A DNA stretch of 64,000 nucleotides from Olsenella sp. SW781 (GTDB lineage: Bacteria; Actinomycetota; Coriobacteriia; Coriobacteriales; Atopobiaceae). The first letter of the stretch is position 1; each line of letters opens with the position of its first letter. The stretch lies in the NCBI RefSeq assembly GCF_012027725.1, contig NZ_SJOU01000011.1, positions 1-64,000 on the forward strand, given 5' to 3'. Shown here piece by piece: positions 8,534 to 16,972 of this stretch. Both the position numbers and the translations under genes were made by a program. The notes beneath the pieces were generated by a model, which made no database searches, had not been told where the DNA came from, and saw nothing but the letters and a program-made list of their open reading frames with translations.

Positions 8534-9256
8534 ATGAGCAGAGCGACGCCGAAGGACAGTGTGACTAACCGCATCCGTCGTGAGCTGGAGGCGCTTGCCG
8601 ATCCCACGTACCGAGACTTCCAGGTGAAGCTCGTACCGACCGTCGACCCCGCGCGCATCCTCGGCGTGCGCACGCCGGCGCTGCGCGACTACGCGCGCAG
8701 GCTCGCACGCGAGCAGCCAGCTGAGACGCGCGCCTTCCTCGCGGCGCTCCCGCATGAGACCTACGACGAGAACAACCTGCATGGTGAGCTCATCGGCCGG
8801 ATGGCGAAGACGCCCGATGAGGCGTTCGAGCTGCTCGACTCCTTTCTCCCCTTCGTCGACAACTGGGCGACCTGCGACCTCATCCGCGTTCCCGCCTTCA
8901 AGCGCGACCTGCTGGCGGTGCTCGAGCGCATCCACGGCTGGGTCACCGCGGAGCCGGAGTACACGGTGCGCTTTGGGGTGGTCCAACTCATGACGCTCTT
9001 CCTGGACGACGCCTTCGAGCCGGAGCACCTCGCGCTCGTCGCCGGCATCGACCGTCCCGAGTACTACGTCAACATGGCGCGCGCCTGGTACTTCTCGTTT
9101 GCCCTCATAAAGCAGCCCGAGGCGACCCTTCCCCTCTTCGAGCAGCGGCCTATCGCCCTCGACGCCTGGACGCACAACAAGGCGCTCCAGAAGGCGCGCG
9201 AGAGCCGCCGCATTGCGACGGAGCAAAAGGCATACCTGCAGTCGCTCAAGGTGTGA
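8534..9256 (+). CDS. DNA alkylation repair protein, AlkD-like
   Basis: 240 aa, the usual length. It matches the ALK/AlkD HEAT-like repeat glycosylase family: NxIRRELEALADP at the start, the ILGVRTPALRDYARRLA segment, NWATCDLIR, and YYVNMARAWYFS. AlkD removes bulky or cationic alkylated bases without base flipping. The Trp and Asp residues used by AlkD appear in the WATCD motif (about residue 115). The ATG follows AAGGGA. The SOS box in the promoter agrees with a repair role. Read alone, opposite to higBA. Confidence 0.85.
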   Translation: MSRATPKDSVTNRIRRELEALADPTYRDFQVKLVPTVDPARILGVRTPALRDYARRLAREQPAETRAFLAALPHETYDENNLHGELIGRMAKTPDEAFELLDSFLPFVDNWATCDLIRVPAFKRDLLAVLERIHGWVTAEPEYTVRFGVVQLMTLFLDDAFEPEHLALVAGIDRPEYYVNMARAWYFSFALIKQPEATLPLFEQRPIALDAWTHNKALQKARESRRIATEQKAYLQSLKV

Positions 9257-9315
9257 CGCACCAAGGTCACGAGCTGAGGAATAGAATGGGCGAGAAGAAC
9301 GTCGAGGGGAGAATC

Positions 9316-9816
9316 ATGAGAGTCCATACCGCCATCGCCGCCCTGCTCGCCGCGACCATCGCGCTGCCCCTCACGGGGTGCTTAGGGCTGCCCGGCCTCG
9401 ACGACGTCGCCGACCAGGCGGAGGACTTCGCCTCCCAGGCTCAGGAGCTCGCCGACACGCTCTCGAACGTCGATTGGGGCAAGGTCTGCCGCCTTGTGGT
9501 GAGGGACGCCCAGACCGGCGAGGTCATTCGCGAGGTGACCGACCAGACGGAGATCGAGAACGCCTTCGAGCCGTTCTCCGAGGAGAACGGCATCGCCACG
9601 GAACCGGACGCCGACGCAGAGTACGTCTTCGAGCTGTGGGAGCCGGAGACGCAGAAGCTCGGACAGAGCGCCGACGACCTCGAGGAGTACAAGGGCCTCG
9701 AGGTCACCACCTACGAGGGCTCGCCCGTCGTGGGGCTCGAGGTGAGCCCCATCGGCCTCAGGCTCTACCTCACGTCGCAGGCCGCCGCCGACGCGCTGCG
9801 CGCGCTCGCGGGGTAG
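9316..9816 (+). CDS. Lipoprotein of unknown function
   Basis: 166 aa. A signal peptide ends in a lipobox, LPLTGC, so the mature protein is attached to the membrane at about Cys20. The rest is an acidic domain with no family I recognise; it contains short alternating strand-like segments (CRLVVRDAQTGEVI, YVFELWEPE, VVGLEVSPIGLRLYL). The ATG has GAGGGGA upstream. The 5' UTR carries a copy of the dispersed GAGAAGAAC motif 16 bp before the start. Confidence 0.65.
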   Translation: MRVHTAIAALLAATIALPLTGCLGLPGLDDVADQAEDFASQAQELADTLSNVDWGKVCRLVVRDAQTGEVIREVTDQTEIENAFEPFSEENGIATEPDADAEYVFELWEPETQKLGQSADDLEEYKGLEVTTYEGSPVVGLEVSPIGLRLYLTSQAAADALRALAG

Positions 9817-9956
9817 CGCTACTCGCCGTAAACCTCCTGCTCCGCGTGCCTGGGCGGCCTTTACCGGACATGCCACCGATTCCAGCGCGCCCATAGGACA
9901 ATCTCCGTCTCTGATTCTTGTGTGATACAATTGTCATACATATTGGAGGTGAGGGA

Positions 9957-10523
9957 ATGGACGCATACCCCCCAGTAGCAAGGGAGCCGAGAACCGCCGT
10001 CTCGCTGAGACTCCCGTCGGAGCTCGTGAGCACGATCGAACAGTTTGCCTTCGAACATCGCTTGAGCAAAACCGACGCGTTTCTCCATTTCCTTAATAGG
10101 GGCATTGAGTCTGAGAAACACGAGACTGAGGATGGCGCCCTCGCCCGCATAGAGCAGAAGGTATCCGAGACGCTTCGGCTTGTCCAAAGACAGCAAGGCA
10201 TCGCCAACGATAAACAGTTCGTTATCGACAAGATACGAGAGGTGTGTTCGCACTTTCCTGCCATCGAGCGCGCCTACCTCTTCGGTTCGTTCGCACGAGG
10301 AACATACTCCGACAAAAGCGACGTTGACATCCGGCTTGACATCGGCACATCTCGTACGTTCAACCTTCGCGACCTCGAGCACTTCTCCAAGCAGGTCGAG
10401 CAGCTCACGGGCCGATCCACCGACGTGGTGACTGCCAGAACGATAAAGAACACCGCGCTGCGGGAGGCTATCGAGCGGGATAAGGAGCTGATCTATGAGC
10501 GCGAAGTCGGACGACCTCGGTAG
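9957..10523 (+). CDS. RHH-domain minimal nucleotidyltransferase (MntA-like)
   Basis: 188 aa. Residues 10-55 look like a ribbon-helix-helix DNA-binding domain (TAVSLRLPSELVSTIEQFA). Residues about 90-170 form a minimal nucleotidyltransferase with the active-site motif GSFARGTYSDKSDVDI. In HEPN-MNT systems the MNT protein is the antitoxin that AMPylates the HEPN toxin. The added RHH domain would let it bind its own promoter, which is unusual. A strong GGAGGTGAGGGA precedes the ATG. The following frame overlaps by 29 bp and looks like a broken HEPN gene, so this may be an orphaned antitoxin. Confidence 0.72.
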   Translation: MDAYPPVAREPRTAVSLRLPSELVSTIEQFAFEHRLSKTDAFLHFLNRGIESEKHETEDGALARIEQKVSETLRLVQRQQGIANDKQFVIDKIREVCSHFPAIERAYLFGSFARGTYSDKSDVDIRLDIGTSRTFNLRDLEHFSKQVEQLTGRSTDVVTARTIKNTALREAIERDKELIYEREVGRPR

Positions 10524-10659
10524 GATACAAGAGATATTCGATGTGGTCACGCAGACTCAGAGACAGATTGGCGAGCTCGGAGCACCGCTCGATGAGGCCT
10601 CTGCAGGCGCATGGGCGGATCCGTGGAAGCCCGCGTCGACGACGGCGTGCTTACCATAG
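10495..10659 (+). pseudogene. Truncated HEPN (HepT-like) toxin remnant
   Basis: 54 codons starting MSAKSDDLGRIQEIFD and overlapping the MNT gene by 29 bp. The position and helical start fit the HEPN partner of an MNT antitoxin, normally about 110-130 aa with an Rx4-6H motif. After about residue 38 the sequence no longer looks like a HEPN helix and it stops before any catalytic motif. I read it as a deletion remnant. Confidence 0.4.
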
Positions 10660-10736
10660 CGGTGGCCCTTCCCTCCGCTCGGGGGGCCATGGTCGAGCGC
10701 CTATCGTAATCCCGTCTCAAGCCGATTCGCTGTCAC

Positions 10737-10779
10737 TCAAGCACCGCTCGCGCAGAGACTCTGCGCGAGCGGTGCTTGA
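10737..10779. terminator. Perfect 21-bp inverted repeat
   Basis: Arms TCAAGCACCGCTCGCGCAGAG and its exact complement around a single A. It lies 8 bp past the stop of the hydrolase gene and downstream of the MNT/HEPN unit, so it could end transcription from both sides. There is no clear T-run. Confidence 0.6.
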
Positions 10780-10787
10780 ACGCTTGC

Positions 10788-11525
10788 TTATGGGCGACCC
10801 TCGAGCGCCTCGAGATAGACCTCGGGATGCCACAAGCTCGCCTCGCCGTGCCGCCAGCCAGGGTGCTCGACGAGCATGCTGTCCGGCATGGCCTTAGCCA
10901 GGGCTCGCGCCGAGCGCACCATGATGCGGGGCTCCTTCCCGCCGACAAGGATGGTGGCCCGCGCCCCGCAGCCCGCGAGCTCGGGCCTCAGCCGGTAGGA
11001 GCTGTTCGCCCGCATGAAGGCGATCATGTCCGGCTTTGATATGGCGCAGCTGTCGCGGTAGTAGGGCTCGTAGAGCTCCTCGGGGAGATGGAGGCTCGCG
11101 AACTGCGCCCGCGAGAACCAGGGGCGCTGCACGAGCGGGTAGCTCAGGGCGACGGCGGGCGCGACGAGGGCGCGGGCAGCACGCATGGGGAGCACAAGTG
11201 CGCTCTCGATGACGGCGCGCTCCGCGATCTGCGGCCGCTGCGCAAGGGCCTCGAGGGCGACCTGCGCCCCGAGGGAGACGCCGCCGAGCGCGTCGACGCG
11301 CCCGCCGAGCTCGCGGTCGATGAGGGCAACGAGCTCGGAGGCGTTTTCCTCGATCGACGTAAATGGGCGGTCCGAGCCGGCGTGCCCGTCGAGCACGGGT
11401 AGCACGACACGGTACCCGTTGGCGGCGAGCAGGTCGGCGACTGCCCGGTAGTTCCACCACGAGAGGCCGCCCCCGTGCAGGAGCACCGCTGTCCGCGTGC
11501 CCGAGCCGAGCGTGTGAGTGACCAT
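10788..11525 (-). CDS. Alpha/beta hydrolase
   Basis: 245 aa. The oxyanion motif HGGG (about residue 17) and the nucleophile elbow GGVSLGAQ (about 105) mark a classic alpha/beta hydrolase; the catalytic His is probably in PGWRHGEAS near the C-terminus. It has no signal peptide. The substrate cannot be told. The ATG follows GAAAGGATC. A promoter with a perfect TATAAT lies about 100 bp upstream. Confidence 0.8.
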   Translation of the reverse strand: MVTHTLGSGTRTAVLLHGGGLSWWNYRAVADLLAANGYRVVLPVLDGHAGSDRPFTSIEENASELVALIDRELGGRVDALGGVSLGAQVALEALAQRPQIAERAVIESALVLPMRAARALVAPAVALSYPLVQRPWFSRAQFASLHLPEELYEPYYRDSCAISKPDMIAFMRANSSYRLRPELAGCGARATILVGGKEPRIMVRSARALAKAMPDSMLVEHPGWRHGEASLWHPEVYLEALEGRP

Positions 11526-12010
11526 CTTGATCCTTTCGGCGGTGACGTGGCCCGGGCGGCGCCGTAGGAGACGGGCGCGCTCTTAGGCCAGCGCATGGTC
11601 GCGCGGCTCTTCTCGCCCCGTGCGTCCATTATACGGGCGACATGCGGGAGTTTTCCACATTGGGGTCTCGGCACGTTCTTCTCGGCATGAGATGCTTTGG
11701 AACGCTGGGCAACGGAACGCGCGGGGCGCCGGGAGGTTGTCGACGGCCTCTCGCGAGAATGTGAAAAGGTGCTGGCGGAGGTGCATGCGCGGGCGTTCTT
11801 CTCGTCCGCCGTGAAGGGGACGCCGCGGCCGTCGACCGGGCCACGTACGCTTCGGAAAGCCGCAGGTAGAGGCCACGTAAAGAACTCTTGACGCGCGTTT
11901 CGCGCCCCGCAGCGCCCGATGTCGGGACCCTTTGATGGTACGATTCCGCGGGACGTGCCATGGTCTGGCCCGTAAGGGGCCGCGCCGAGGAGAACGGAGG
12001 GAGAGCGGAC
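11526..12010. other. Intergenic region with divergent promoters
   Basis: 485 bp without a convincing gene. On the minus strand TGGAAA-N18-TATAAT (11657 to 11628) is a good promoter for the hydrolase. The region carries two copies of the dispersed motif (11675, 11795) in the same orientation 120 bp apart. Close to the right end TTTGATGGTACGATTCC may be the -10 area for the XRE gene at 12011. Confidence 0.5.
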
Positions 12011-12640
12011 ATGGAAATCGGCGGGAGGATACGCGAGCTGCGCGCGGCGCACGGGATGTCGCAGGACGACCTCGCGGCGCGGGTGTACGTGAGCCGCCAG
12101 ACGATATCGTCGTGGGAGAACGGCAAGACCTACCCCGACGTCCAGAGCCTGCTCCTGCTCTCCGAGATCTTCTGCGCGTCCGTGGACTCTCTCATCAAAG
12201 GAGACGTGGAGACCATGAACGAGACCATCGAGAGGGACGTCAAGACCATGAAGCGCCTGAGCTACGTGATGGTCGGATTCCTGCTGCTCGTGATAGGCGC
12301 AATGATATGGATCTGCTTTCAAGTGTTTGCCTGGGACTGGTCACTCGAGCAGACCGCACCCACCTTCGTGCTCGCCCTCGTGCTCTGGGGCGTCGCCATG
12401 TTCGCCGCCTGCTGGGTGCAGCGCATCACGAAGTCGCACGACCTCGTCACCTACGACGAGATCCTCGCCTACTTGAAGGGCGAGGCGGTGGATCGCGACA
12501 CGAAGCGCGGGCGACGCGAGCGCATGATTCCACGTTGGATGAAGATGATTCGGGCCATCGGCACGGTGCTTCTGGCGATGGCCGTCGGAGCGTTTCTCGG
12601 CTACGGCGGGGCCGCGCTCGCGGACATGCTGCTCGGATAG
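12011..12640 (+). CDS. XRE regulator with three membrane segments
   Basis: 209 aa. Residues 1-60 are an XRE helix-turn-helix (GGRIRELRAAHGMSQDDLA, then VSRQTISSWENGKTYPD). It is followed by hydrophobic segments at about 82-105, 115-138 and 180-205. The family of membrane-tethered XRE proteins is common in Gram-positive bacteria; the ligand is usually unknown. The ATG was chosen because GGAGGGAGAG precedes it. It stands alone. Confidence 0.82.
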   Translation: MEIGGRIRELRAAHGMSQDDLAARVYVSRQTISSWENGKTYPDVQSLLLLSEIFCASVDSLIKGDVETMNETIERDVKTMKRLSYVMVGFLLLVIGAMIWICFQVFAWDWSLEQTAPTFVLALVLWGVAMFAACWVQRITKSHDLVTYDEILAYLKGEAVDRDTKRGRRERMIPRWMKMIRAIGTVLLAMAVGAFLGYGGAALADMLLG

Positions 12641-12703
12641 GGTTGGCTCCCTCGGCTTAGGCGACAAAAGCCCTTATCGGAAATTCGGACTTCCGTAAGA
12701 CTT

Positions 12704-13150
12704 TCATGCCCAGCGGCGCAGCGTCGGCAGCACCGCGCCGAGGAGCGAGGCCGCCTCGTCAACGGTCCACCCCATCGCCTCGGCCATGCGCGGGGCGCAG
12801 TCCTCGATCATCTCGTCCATCGTGACGTCATCGGTGTAGCGGCCGCCCTCGTAGCACCAGCGGCAGAAATCCTCCGTCTCGGAGCCGTCCGCCTCGTGGC
12901 CGTGCTGGTCGGGGCCGGTGAACATCATGCCGCAGCTCTGGCAGTAGTGCTCGGGCATATCGAGAAGGGCGGTCACGGGCACGTCCAGCTCGCGGGCGAT
13001 GAGCTTGAGCATGTCGATGCCGGGTTCGGTGGCGCCGGTCTCCCAGCGGCTCACGGCCTGGCGGGTGATGTAGAGGCGGCGCGCCAGCTCCTCCTGGGTG
13101 AACCCGCGCTCGCGGCGCAGGCGGGCGAGGGCGTCCTTGAGCATGATCAT
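12704..13150 (-). CDS. XRE regulator with zinc-ribbon domain
   Basis: 148 aa. The N-terminal XRE helix-turn-helix (residues 3-60, FTQEELARRLYITRQAVSRWE) is followed by a treble-clef zinc-ribbon-like domain (about 68-115) with Cys pairs in YCQSCG and FCRWCYEGG. A C-terminal tail ends in LPTLRRWA. It is a shorter paralogue of the protein at 16026-16853, which has the same two domains plus a TipAS-like domain. The start codon follows GAGAGGAG. The targets are unknown; its downstream neighbour reads in the other direction. Confidence 0.82.
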   Translation of the reverse strand: MIMLKDALARLRRERGFTQEELARRLYITRQAVSRWETGATEPGIDMLKLIARELDVPVTALLDMPEHYCQSCGMMFTGPDQHGHEADGSETEDFCRWCYEGGRYTDDVTMDEMIEDCAPRMAEAMGWTVDEAASLLGAVLPTLRRWA

Positions 13151-13230
13151 CGGGGCTCCTCTCGTACGGGTCCTTCTCGCCCATTGTCCCGGAGGCCGGA
13201 CCGCCCGTCGAGAAACAAATCGTCGCGCGG

Positions 13231-13614
13231 CTACTCGCCGGAGATCTCCCGCTGCACGCGCGTGGGCAGCCTGGAGAAGACGAGGCTGTAGCTCATGTCG
13301 CAGAGGTCGAGCACGAGGTCCTCGGGAAGGTCTGCGTCCAGGTCGACGGAGACCCACGTGCGCCCGTCGGAGTAGTAGCCAGGCAGCACCGCGCCCGGGT
13401 GCTCGGCGCGCAGCTCCAGGATGCGGTCGGGGTCGCACTTGAGCGACAGCAGGTGACGCCCCGCGTAGGGCGCCTTGCCGTCGGGCGAGGCGACGAACTC
13501 GCAGGCGAACTGCCTGCCGCCGACCCAGTAGACCATCCAGCCCCACTTCTCGTGGAGGGCCTTGGTAGCGCCGGGGCGCGAGAGCAGGTGGGCGTCTATG
13601 CGCGAGAGGTCCAT
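13231..13614 (-). CDS. MmcQ/YjbR family protein
   Basis: 127 aa, close to the family size. Recognised by the central HEKWGWMVYWVGGRQFA segment, LSLKCDP, and the GYYSDGRTWVSVDLDADLP segment. This fold resembles a double-wing DNA-binding domain, but the molecular function of most members is not known. No signal peptide. It is a single gene between the XRE regulator and the MazF cassette, all on the same strand. Confidence 0.78.
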   Translation of the reverse strand: MDLSRIDAHLLSRPGATKALHEKWGWMVYWVGGRQFACEFVASPDGKAPYAGRHLLSLKCDPDRILELRAEHPGAVLPGYYSDGRTWVSVDLDADLPEDLVLDLCDMSYSLVFSRLPTRVQREISGE

Positions 13615-13644
13615 GGCGCAACTCCCGTACTTTGCGGAACGTGG

Positions 13645-13965
13645 CTATGAGAGCCCAAGGACGAGCGCGAGCTTCTCCGCCACCTCGTCCATCCGGTCTC
13701 TCTCCAAGACGCCGATTCTCTTGCCCAGCATACCGCGACTGACCGAAGCGATCTTGTCCGTCATCACGAAGCTCGTGCGTTCGAGTCCGTTTTCAGCAGA
13801 GGGTTCGACTCTGACGCGCGTCGGGATGCCAGAGCTCTCGAACGTCGTCATCAAGCAAAGCACGACTGAGTCGAAACCGCTTATCTCGTCGCTCTGCACG
13901 ATGACAACCGGCCGCGCCTTGCTCGCGTAAAGGTCATCCCGCATTGTCCAGATCTCACCGCGCAT
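13645..13965 (-). CDS. MazF/PemK-type endoribonuclease toxin
   Basis: 106 aa. The N-terminus RGEIWTM with SKARPVVIVQSDE is the PemK/MazF signature, followed by the TRVRVEP strand, a conserved TSFVMTDKI segment with the catalytic Thr, and VSRGMLGKRIGVL. MazF cleaves mRNA at short sequence motifs. It overlaps the antitoxin gene upstream by 11 bp, so both are co-translated. Confidence 0.88.
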   Translation of the reverse strand: MRGEIWTMRDDLYASKARPVVIVQSDEISGFDSVVLCLMTTFESSGIPTRVRVEPSAENGLERTSFVMTDKIASVSRGMLGKRIGVLERDRMDEVAEKLALVLGLS

Positions 13966-14200
13966 CGCTCATCATCCTCAACGCGAGCCGATCTGAAAAC
14001 TCCGCCGCCTCCTCCTCGGAAGCGAAGGCCTCGACCTTGCGCTCGGGCAAGCGCACGTCAAACGGAAATCCGCGATGGGCGTTGAACGCGGACACGAAAA
14101 TGCGCATGGCATCCGCCGGCGTCGTGCCCAACAGTCGGGTCGTCTCGCGAAAACGCGCCGCTTCGGCATCTTCTACTCGTGTAGCAAGCTGCGTACTCAT
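13955..14200 (-). CDS. RelB/DinJ-type antitoxin paired with MazF
   Basis: 81 aa. A ribbon-helix-helix with TRVEDAEAARFRETTRLLGTT and AMRIFVSAFNAHRGFPFDV is typical of RelB/DinJ antitoxins, not of MazE. The FPF(D/E)V stretch is shared with the antitoxin at 21253. It is encoded directly upstream of mazF with an 11-bp overlap, so it is likely its inhibitor. GGAGGTTGTT precedes the ATG. AT-rich promoter sequence lies upstream (14205-14265). Confidence 0.8.
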   Translation of the reverse strand: MSTQLATRVEDAEAARFRETTRLLGTTPADAMRIFVSAFNAHRGFPFDVRLPERKVEAFASEEEAAEFSDRLALRMMSDAR

Positions 14201-14318
14201 AACAACCTCCAACACTTTATTGAGATTTGCTATAAATTGTACCCGGTTTGCATTTTCTAGCCTGCTCTGAGCGCGATGACGAGAACTATCGCCGCAAGAC
14301 ACTGCGGGCTCTGCCTGA

Positions 14319-14837
14319 TCAGCCCTCGAGAGCCCTCAGCGCTGCCCCGCGGGCGCCCTCGTCACGCCCGCCGAGCGGGAGCGTCATCACGGCCTCCCCG
14401 TCGTCGCCGGAGACCTCCCGGAAGCCGAGCCTCTCGTAGAGGCGCGCGGCAGGGTTGGAGCGCTGCACTGAGAGCGACAGCGCGGGACAGCCGAGCTCTG
14501 AGCACCGCTCGATGAGGAAGGAGAGCAGGGCGGTCCCCACCCCGCGGCCGCGATGGCCCGGCAGGACGGAGACGGCGAGCTCCGGCACGCCATCCCCCGC
14601 GAAGCCGTAGCCGCGCATGAGGCGCACCCAGGCGGCCCCCACGACCTCGCCGCCCTCCTCGGCGCAGACGGCGACGTCGCCGGTTCGGCCGAAGCCGTCG
14701 ACGTAGGCGCGCAGCGCCGGGTCCGCGGTCACGGAGCGTGGCGGGCGCGGCTCGCCCGGCTCGGTGTGAATCGCCTGGTACAGGAACTCGTCCAGCAGCC
14801 CGTACTCACCGGGCTGCATCTCCCTGATTCTCGACAT
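14319..14837 (-). CDS. GNAT family N-acetyltransferase
   Basis: 172 aa. Acetyl-CoA binding motif A is clear (VLPGHRGRGVGTALLSFL, about residues 92-109), followed by the NPAARLYERLGF motif near the C-terminus. This resembles small-molecule or RimI-like acetyltransferases. The C-terminal 25 residues are a low-complexity Gly/Arg/Ala tail. No toxin-antitoxin partner is adjacent. Confidence 0.85.
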   Translation of the reverse strand: MSRIREMQPGEYGLLDEFLYQAIHTEPGEPRPPRSVTADPALRAYVDGFGRTGDVAVCAEEGGEVVGAAWVRLMRGYGFAGDGVPELAVSVLPGHRGRGVGTALLSFLIERCSELGCPALSLSVQRSNPAARLYERLGFREVSGDDGEAVMTLPLGGRDEGARGAALRALEG

Positions 14838-15035
14838 AGCTGTCCCTCCATCCGATAGCGAAAGCGTCAGGCGTCATCGGCTAGAGGTCTGTCGTCATGC
14901 GCGCCTCCTCGTGAGGGGACATCTGAGGCGATTGTACCCGCAGGGGGCACATGGACGCCCGACGGCCTTGTCGATTCCGGCGCCGCCTGCGACCCCAACG
15001 TAGCCGAGGGGCGTCCAAGGTGCAGTATAAAGTGG

Positions 15036-15064
15036 TTTACAGGCTTGATTACCTGCAATAATAA
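15036..15064 (+). promoter_or_regulatory. Promoter of the P-loop kinase gene
   Basis: TTTACA, a 17-bp spacer and TAATAA. It lies 35 bp before the TTG start. The 200 bp to its left hold no gene that I can support. Confidence 0.6.
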
Positions 15065-15098
15065 GCTACGACTATCCAAGCATCTCGGAGGGGCTCAC

Positions 15099-15608
15099 TT
15101 GGCCAAGACTCTGTACCTCATCGGCGGCCCCATGGGCGTGGGCAAGACCGTCGTCTGCCGCGAGCTCAACCGAATGCTGCCCGCCTCCGTCATGCTCGAC
15201 GGGGACTGGTGCTGGCGCGCCGACCCGTTCCAAGTGACCCCGGAGACCAAGCGCATGGTGCTCGACAACATCTGCCACCTGCTCGGCAACTTCCTGCGCT
15301 GCAGCGCGTACGAGAACGTCATCCTCTGCTGGGTCATGCACGAGCGCGCTATCATCGACGAGATACTCGGGCGGTTGTCTATCGAGGAGTGCGGCGCCGA
15401 GCTCCGGATCGTCTCCCTGATTGCCCACGAGGACGAGCTACGCCGGCGCATCGAGGGAGACGTTCGCGTGGGCTTGCGCGACGAGAGGGCGATAGCGCGG
15501 TCGCTCTCCTACCTCCCGCGCTATCGCGACCTCGGTACAGAGCTTATTGACACCACCGGCCTCGCGCCGCACGATGTCGCCGCGCGCATCGCCGCATCCA
15601 ACGGATGA
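15099..15608 (+). CDS. P-loop kinase-like AAA protein
   Basis: 169 aa from a TTG (15099) that follows CGGAGGGG; an ATG at 15045 gives 18 more residues but lies upstream of that ribosome binding site. Walker A is GGPMGVGKTVV (about residues 9-19), then VMLDGDWCWRADPF and a lid-like Arg-rich segment, ending in ELIDTTGL. The pattern resembles the shikimate/gluconate kinase-like or Zeta-like group of small kinases. Substrate unknown. Single gene with its own promoter. Confidence 0.7.
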   Translation: MAKTLYLIGGPMGVGKTVVCRELNRMLPASVMLDGDWCWRADPFQVTPETKRMVLDNICHLLGNFLRCSAYENVILCWVMHERAIIDEILGRLSIEECGAELRIVSLIAHEDELRRRIEGDVRVGLRDERAIARSLSYLPRYRDLGTELIDTTGLAPHDVAARIAASNG

Positions 15609-15624
15609 ACGTCTCGACTGCAAC

Positions 15625-15890
15625 CGATTAAACGCCGAGGTTAATGCTGAGAGCACGACCTCCAGCTCGTCGACGATCACGAGCGCGGAGCCGCAGCACT
15701 TCTCGCAATGCTCGAGCGTGCCGGCCTGCGCCCGGCAACTGGAACTTGTCCAAATAGAGCGTCCGTCCCTGACAAGACGCGTGATGTGATACCACGAAGT
15801 CCACCTCTGCCGACCAGTCCCTCCACCAGTTGACCGAGAAGTACTCGACCTTCAGCTGGGCAATGAGGTCGGTATCCTGGCAATTTCTCT
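15625..15890 (-). pseudogene. Decayed C-terminal fragment, DUF4143 ATPase-like
   Basis: On the minus strand one frame (15740-15870) reads VEYFSVNWWRDWSAEVDFVV, like the nuclease-like C-terminus of AAA-DUF4143 proteins; about 80 bp on, a different frame reads CEKCCGSALVIVDELEVV. The frame change and the missing N-terminal ATPase mean the gene is broken. Identification rests on short matches by eye. Confidence 0.35.
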
Positions 15891-15900
15891 AAATTCTCAT

Positions 15901-15949
15901 TTTGCTAGGATCTCCTAGCAAATGATCAATTTCTAACGGTTTGCTAGGT
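15901..15949. promoter_or_regulatory. Palindrome with extra half-site, TTTGCTAGG
   Basis: TTTGCTAGGA, a TC spacer and TCCTAGCAAA form a perfect 10-bp-arm palindrome (15901-15922). A third copy of the half-site TTTGCTAGG begins at 15940. The block is AT-rich and stands directly upstream of the decayed fragment, so it is probably the old operator/promoter of that gene. Confidence 0.5.
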
Positions 15950-16025
15950 TTAAGCGAATTGGGTCAGAACCGGATTGGGAAGGGAGCGCGCGTCCTGTAC
16001 GGACCAGGACACGACTGAAGCCGAA

Positions 16026-16853
16026 TCACGCGCACGCGTGGATTGCGTCGCGCAGGAACTGCGCGGCGCCCGGGGCAACCTTCTCGTAGTAGGCGCGGAA
16101 CCGCTCGTCGGAGACGTAGCCGTCGGCCAGACCCTTGTGGGCCTCGGGCGTGTAGAGCCCGTCCGGCCAGTACATGCGCAGCCAGTGGCCGTGCATCGCC
16201 ACGAGCTTGCGCGCCTCTGGGCCAGCCGGGTCTCCCGTCTCCATCGCACGCCGCAGCTGCTCGTTGATGGCGAGCGCCAGCTCGTCGGCCTGCAGGTGGG
16301 CCGCCTCCCCCGTCGCCACGTACTTCTCGTTGGCTGCGTCCATCACCTCGTCGCCATAGGCCGCCCGGACCTCCTCTCCGTAGGCCTCCTCGTTCTCGGC
16401 GACCTCGCGCCAGCGCTTGAGGTGCGGCAGCAGCGTGGCCATGAGCGAGACCGCCTCGTCGAGCGAGACGCCGAGCGCCTTGGCCTCCATGGGGGCCGTG
16501 GCCTCGATGAACTCGTCCATCGTCATGCCCTTGGCAGTGAAGTCGCCGTGGTCGTAGCAGTACTTGCAGAAGTCCGTGCTCTTGGAGCCGTCCGCCTCGG
16601 TGCCGTGCATCTCCTCGTCGGGGATGGGCATGCTGCAGCACTGGCAGTAGTAGCTCATGGGCATGTCGAAGAAGCGCTCGAGCGGCACGCCAAAGGTGAC
16701 GCAGATGAGCTTCACCATGTCGATCCCGGGGGTCGTCTCGCCCTGCTCCCAGCGAGACACCGCCTGCCGCGTCACGTAGAGCCTGCGCGCCATCTCCTCC
16801 TGCGTGATGCCCGCTTCCTTACGAATGGCGGTGATGACGTCCTTGATGGCCAT
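16026..16853 (-). CDS. XRE regulator fused to zinc ribbon and TipAS-like domain
   Basis: 275 aa with three domains: an XRE helix-turn-helix (residues 3-60), a zinc-ribbon (about 68-115; YYCQCCSMP and FCKYCYDHG), and a C-terminal TipAS-like helical domain (about 145-270) with GPEARKLVAMHGHWLRMY, YTPEAHKGLADGYVSDERF and YYEKVAPGAAQFLRDAI. TipAS in MerR-type TipA binds thiopeptide antibiotics; here it sits on a different DNA-binding head. I infer a drug- or peptide-sensing regulator. The first two domains are paralogous to the 148-aa protein at 12704. Confidence 0.82.
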   Translation of the reverse strand: MAIKDVITAIRKEAGITQEEMARRLYVTRQAVSRWEQGETTPGIDMVKLICVTFGVPLERFFDMPMSYYCQCCSMPIPDEEMHGTEADGSKSTDFCKYCYDHGDFTAKGMTMDEFIEATAPMEAKALGVSLDEAVSLMATLLPHLKRWREVAENEEAYGEEVRAAYGDEVMDAANEKYVATGEAAHLQADELALAINEQLRRAMETGDPAGPEARKLVAMHGHWLRMYWPDGLYTPEAHKGLADGYVSDERFRAYYEKVAPGAAQFLRDAIHACA

Positions 16854-16972
16854 GGGGTTCCTCCTTGCTCGGGTCTCTCGGCAAGGCCATTGTCACCGGG
16901 TGAGAGCCCCGGCACAAGAAACGGGATGTTGCGCAGCTCTGGATTCCCCTACCCCTTTGCGAGAATGAGAGC

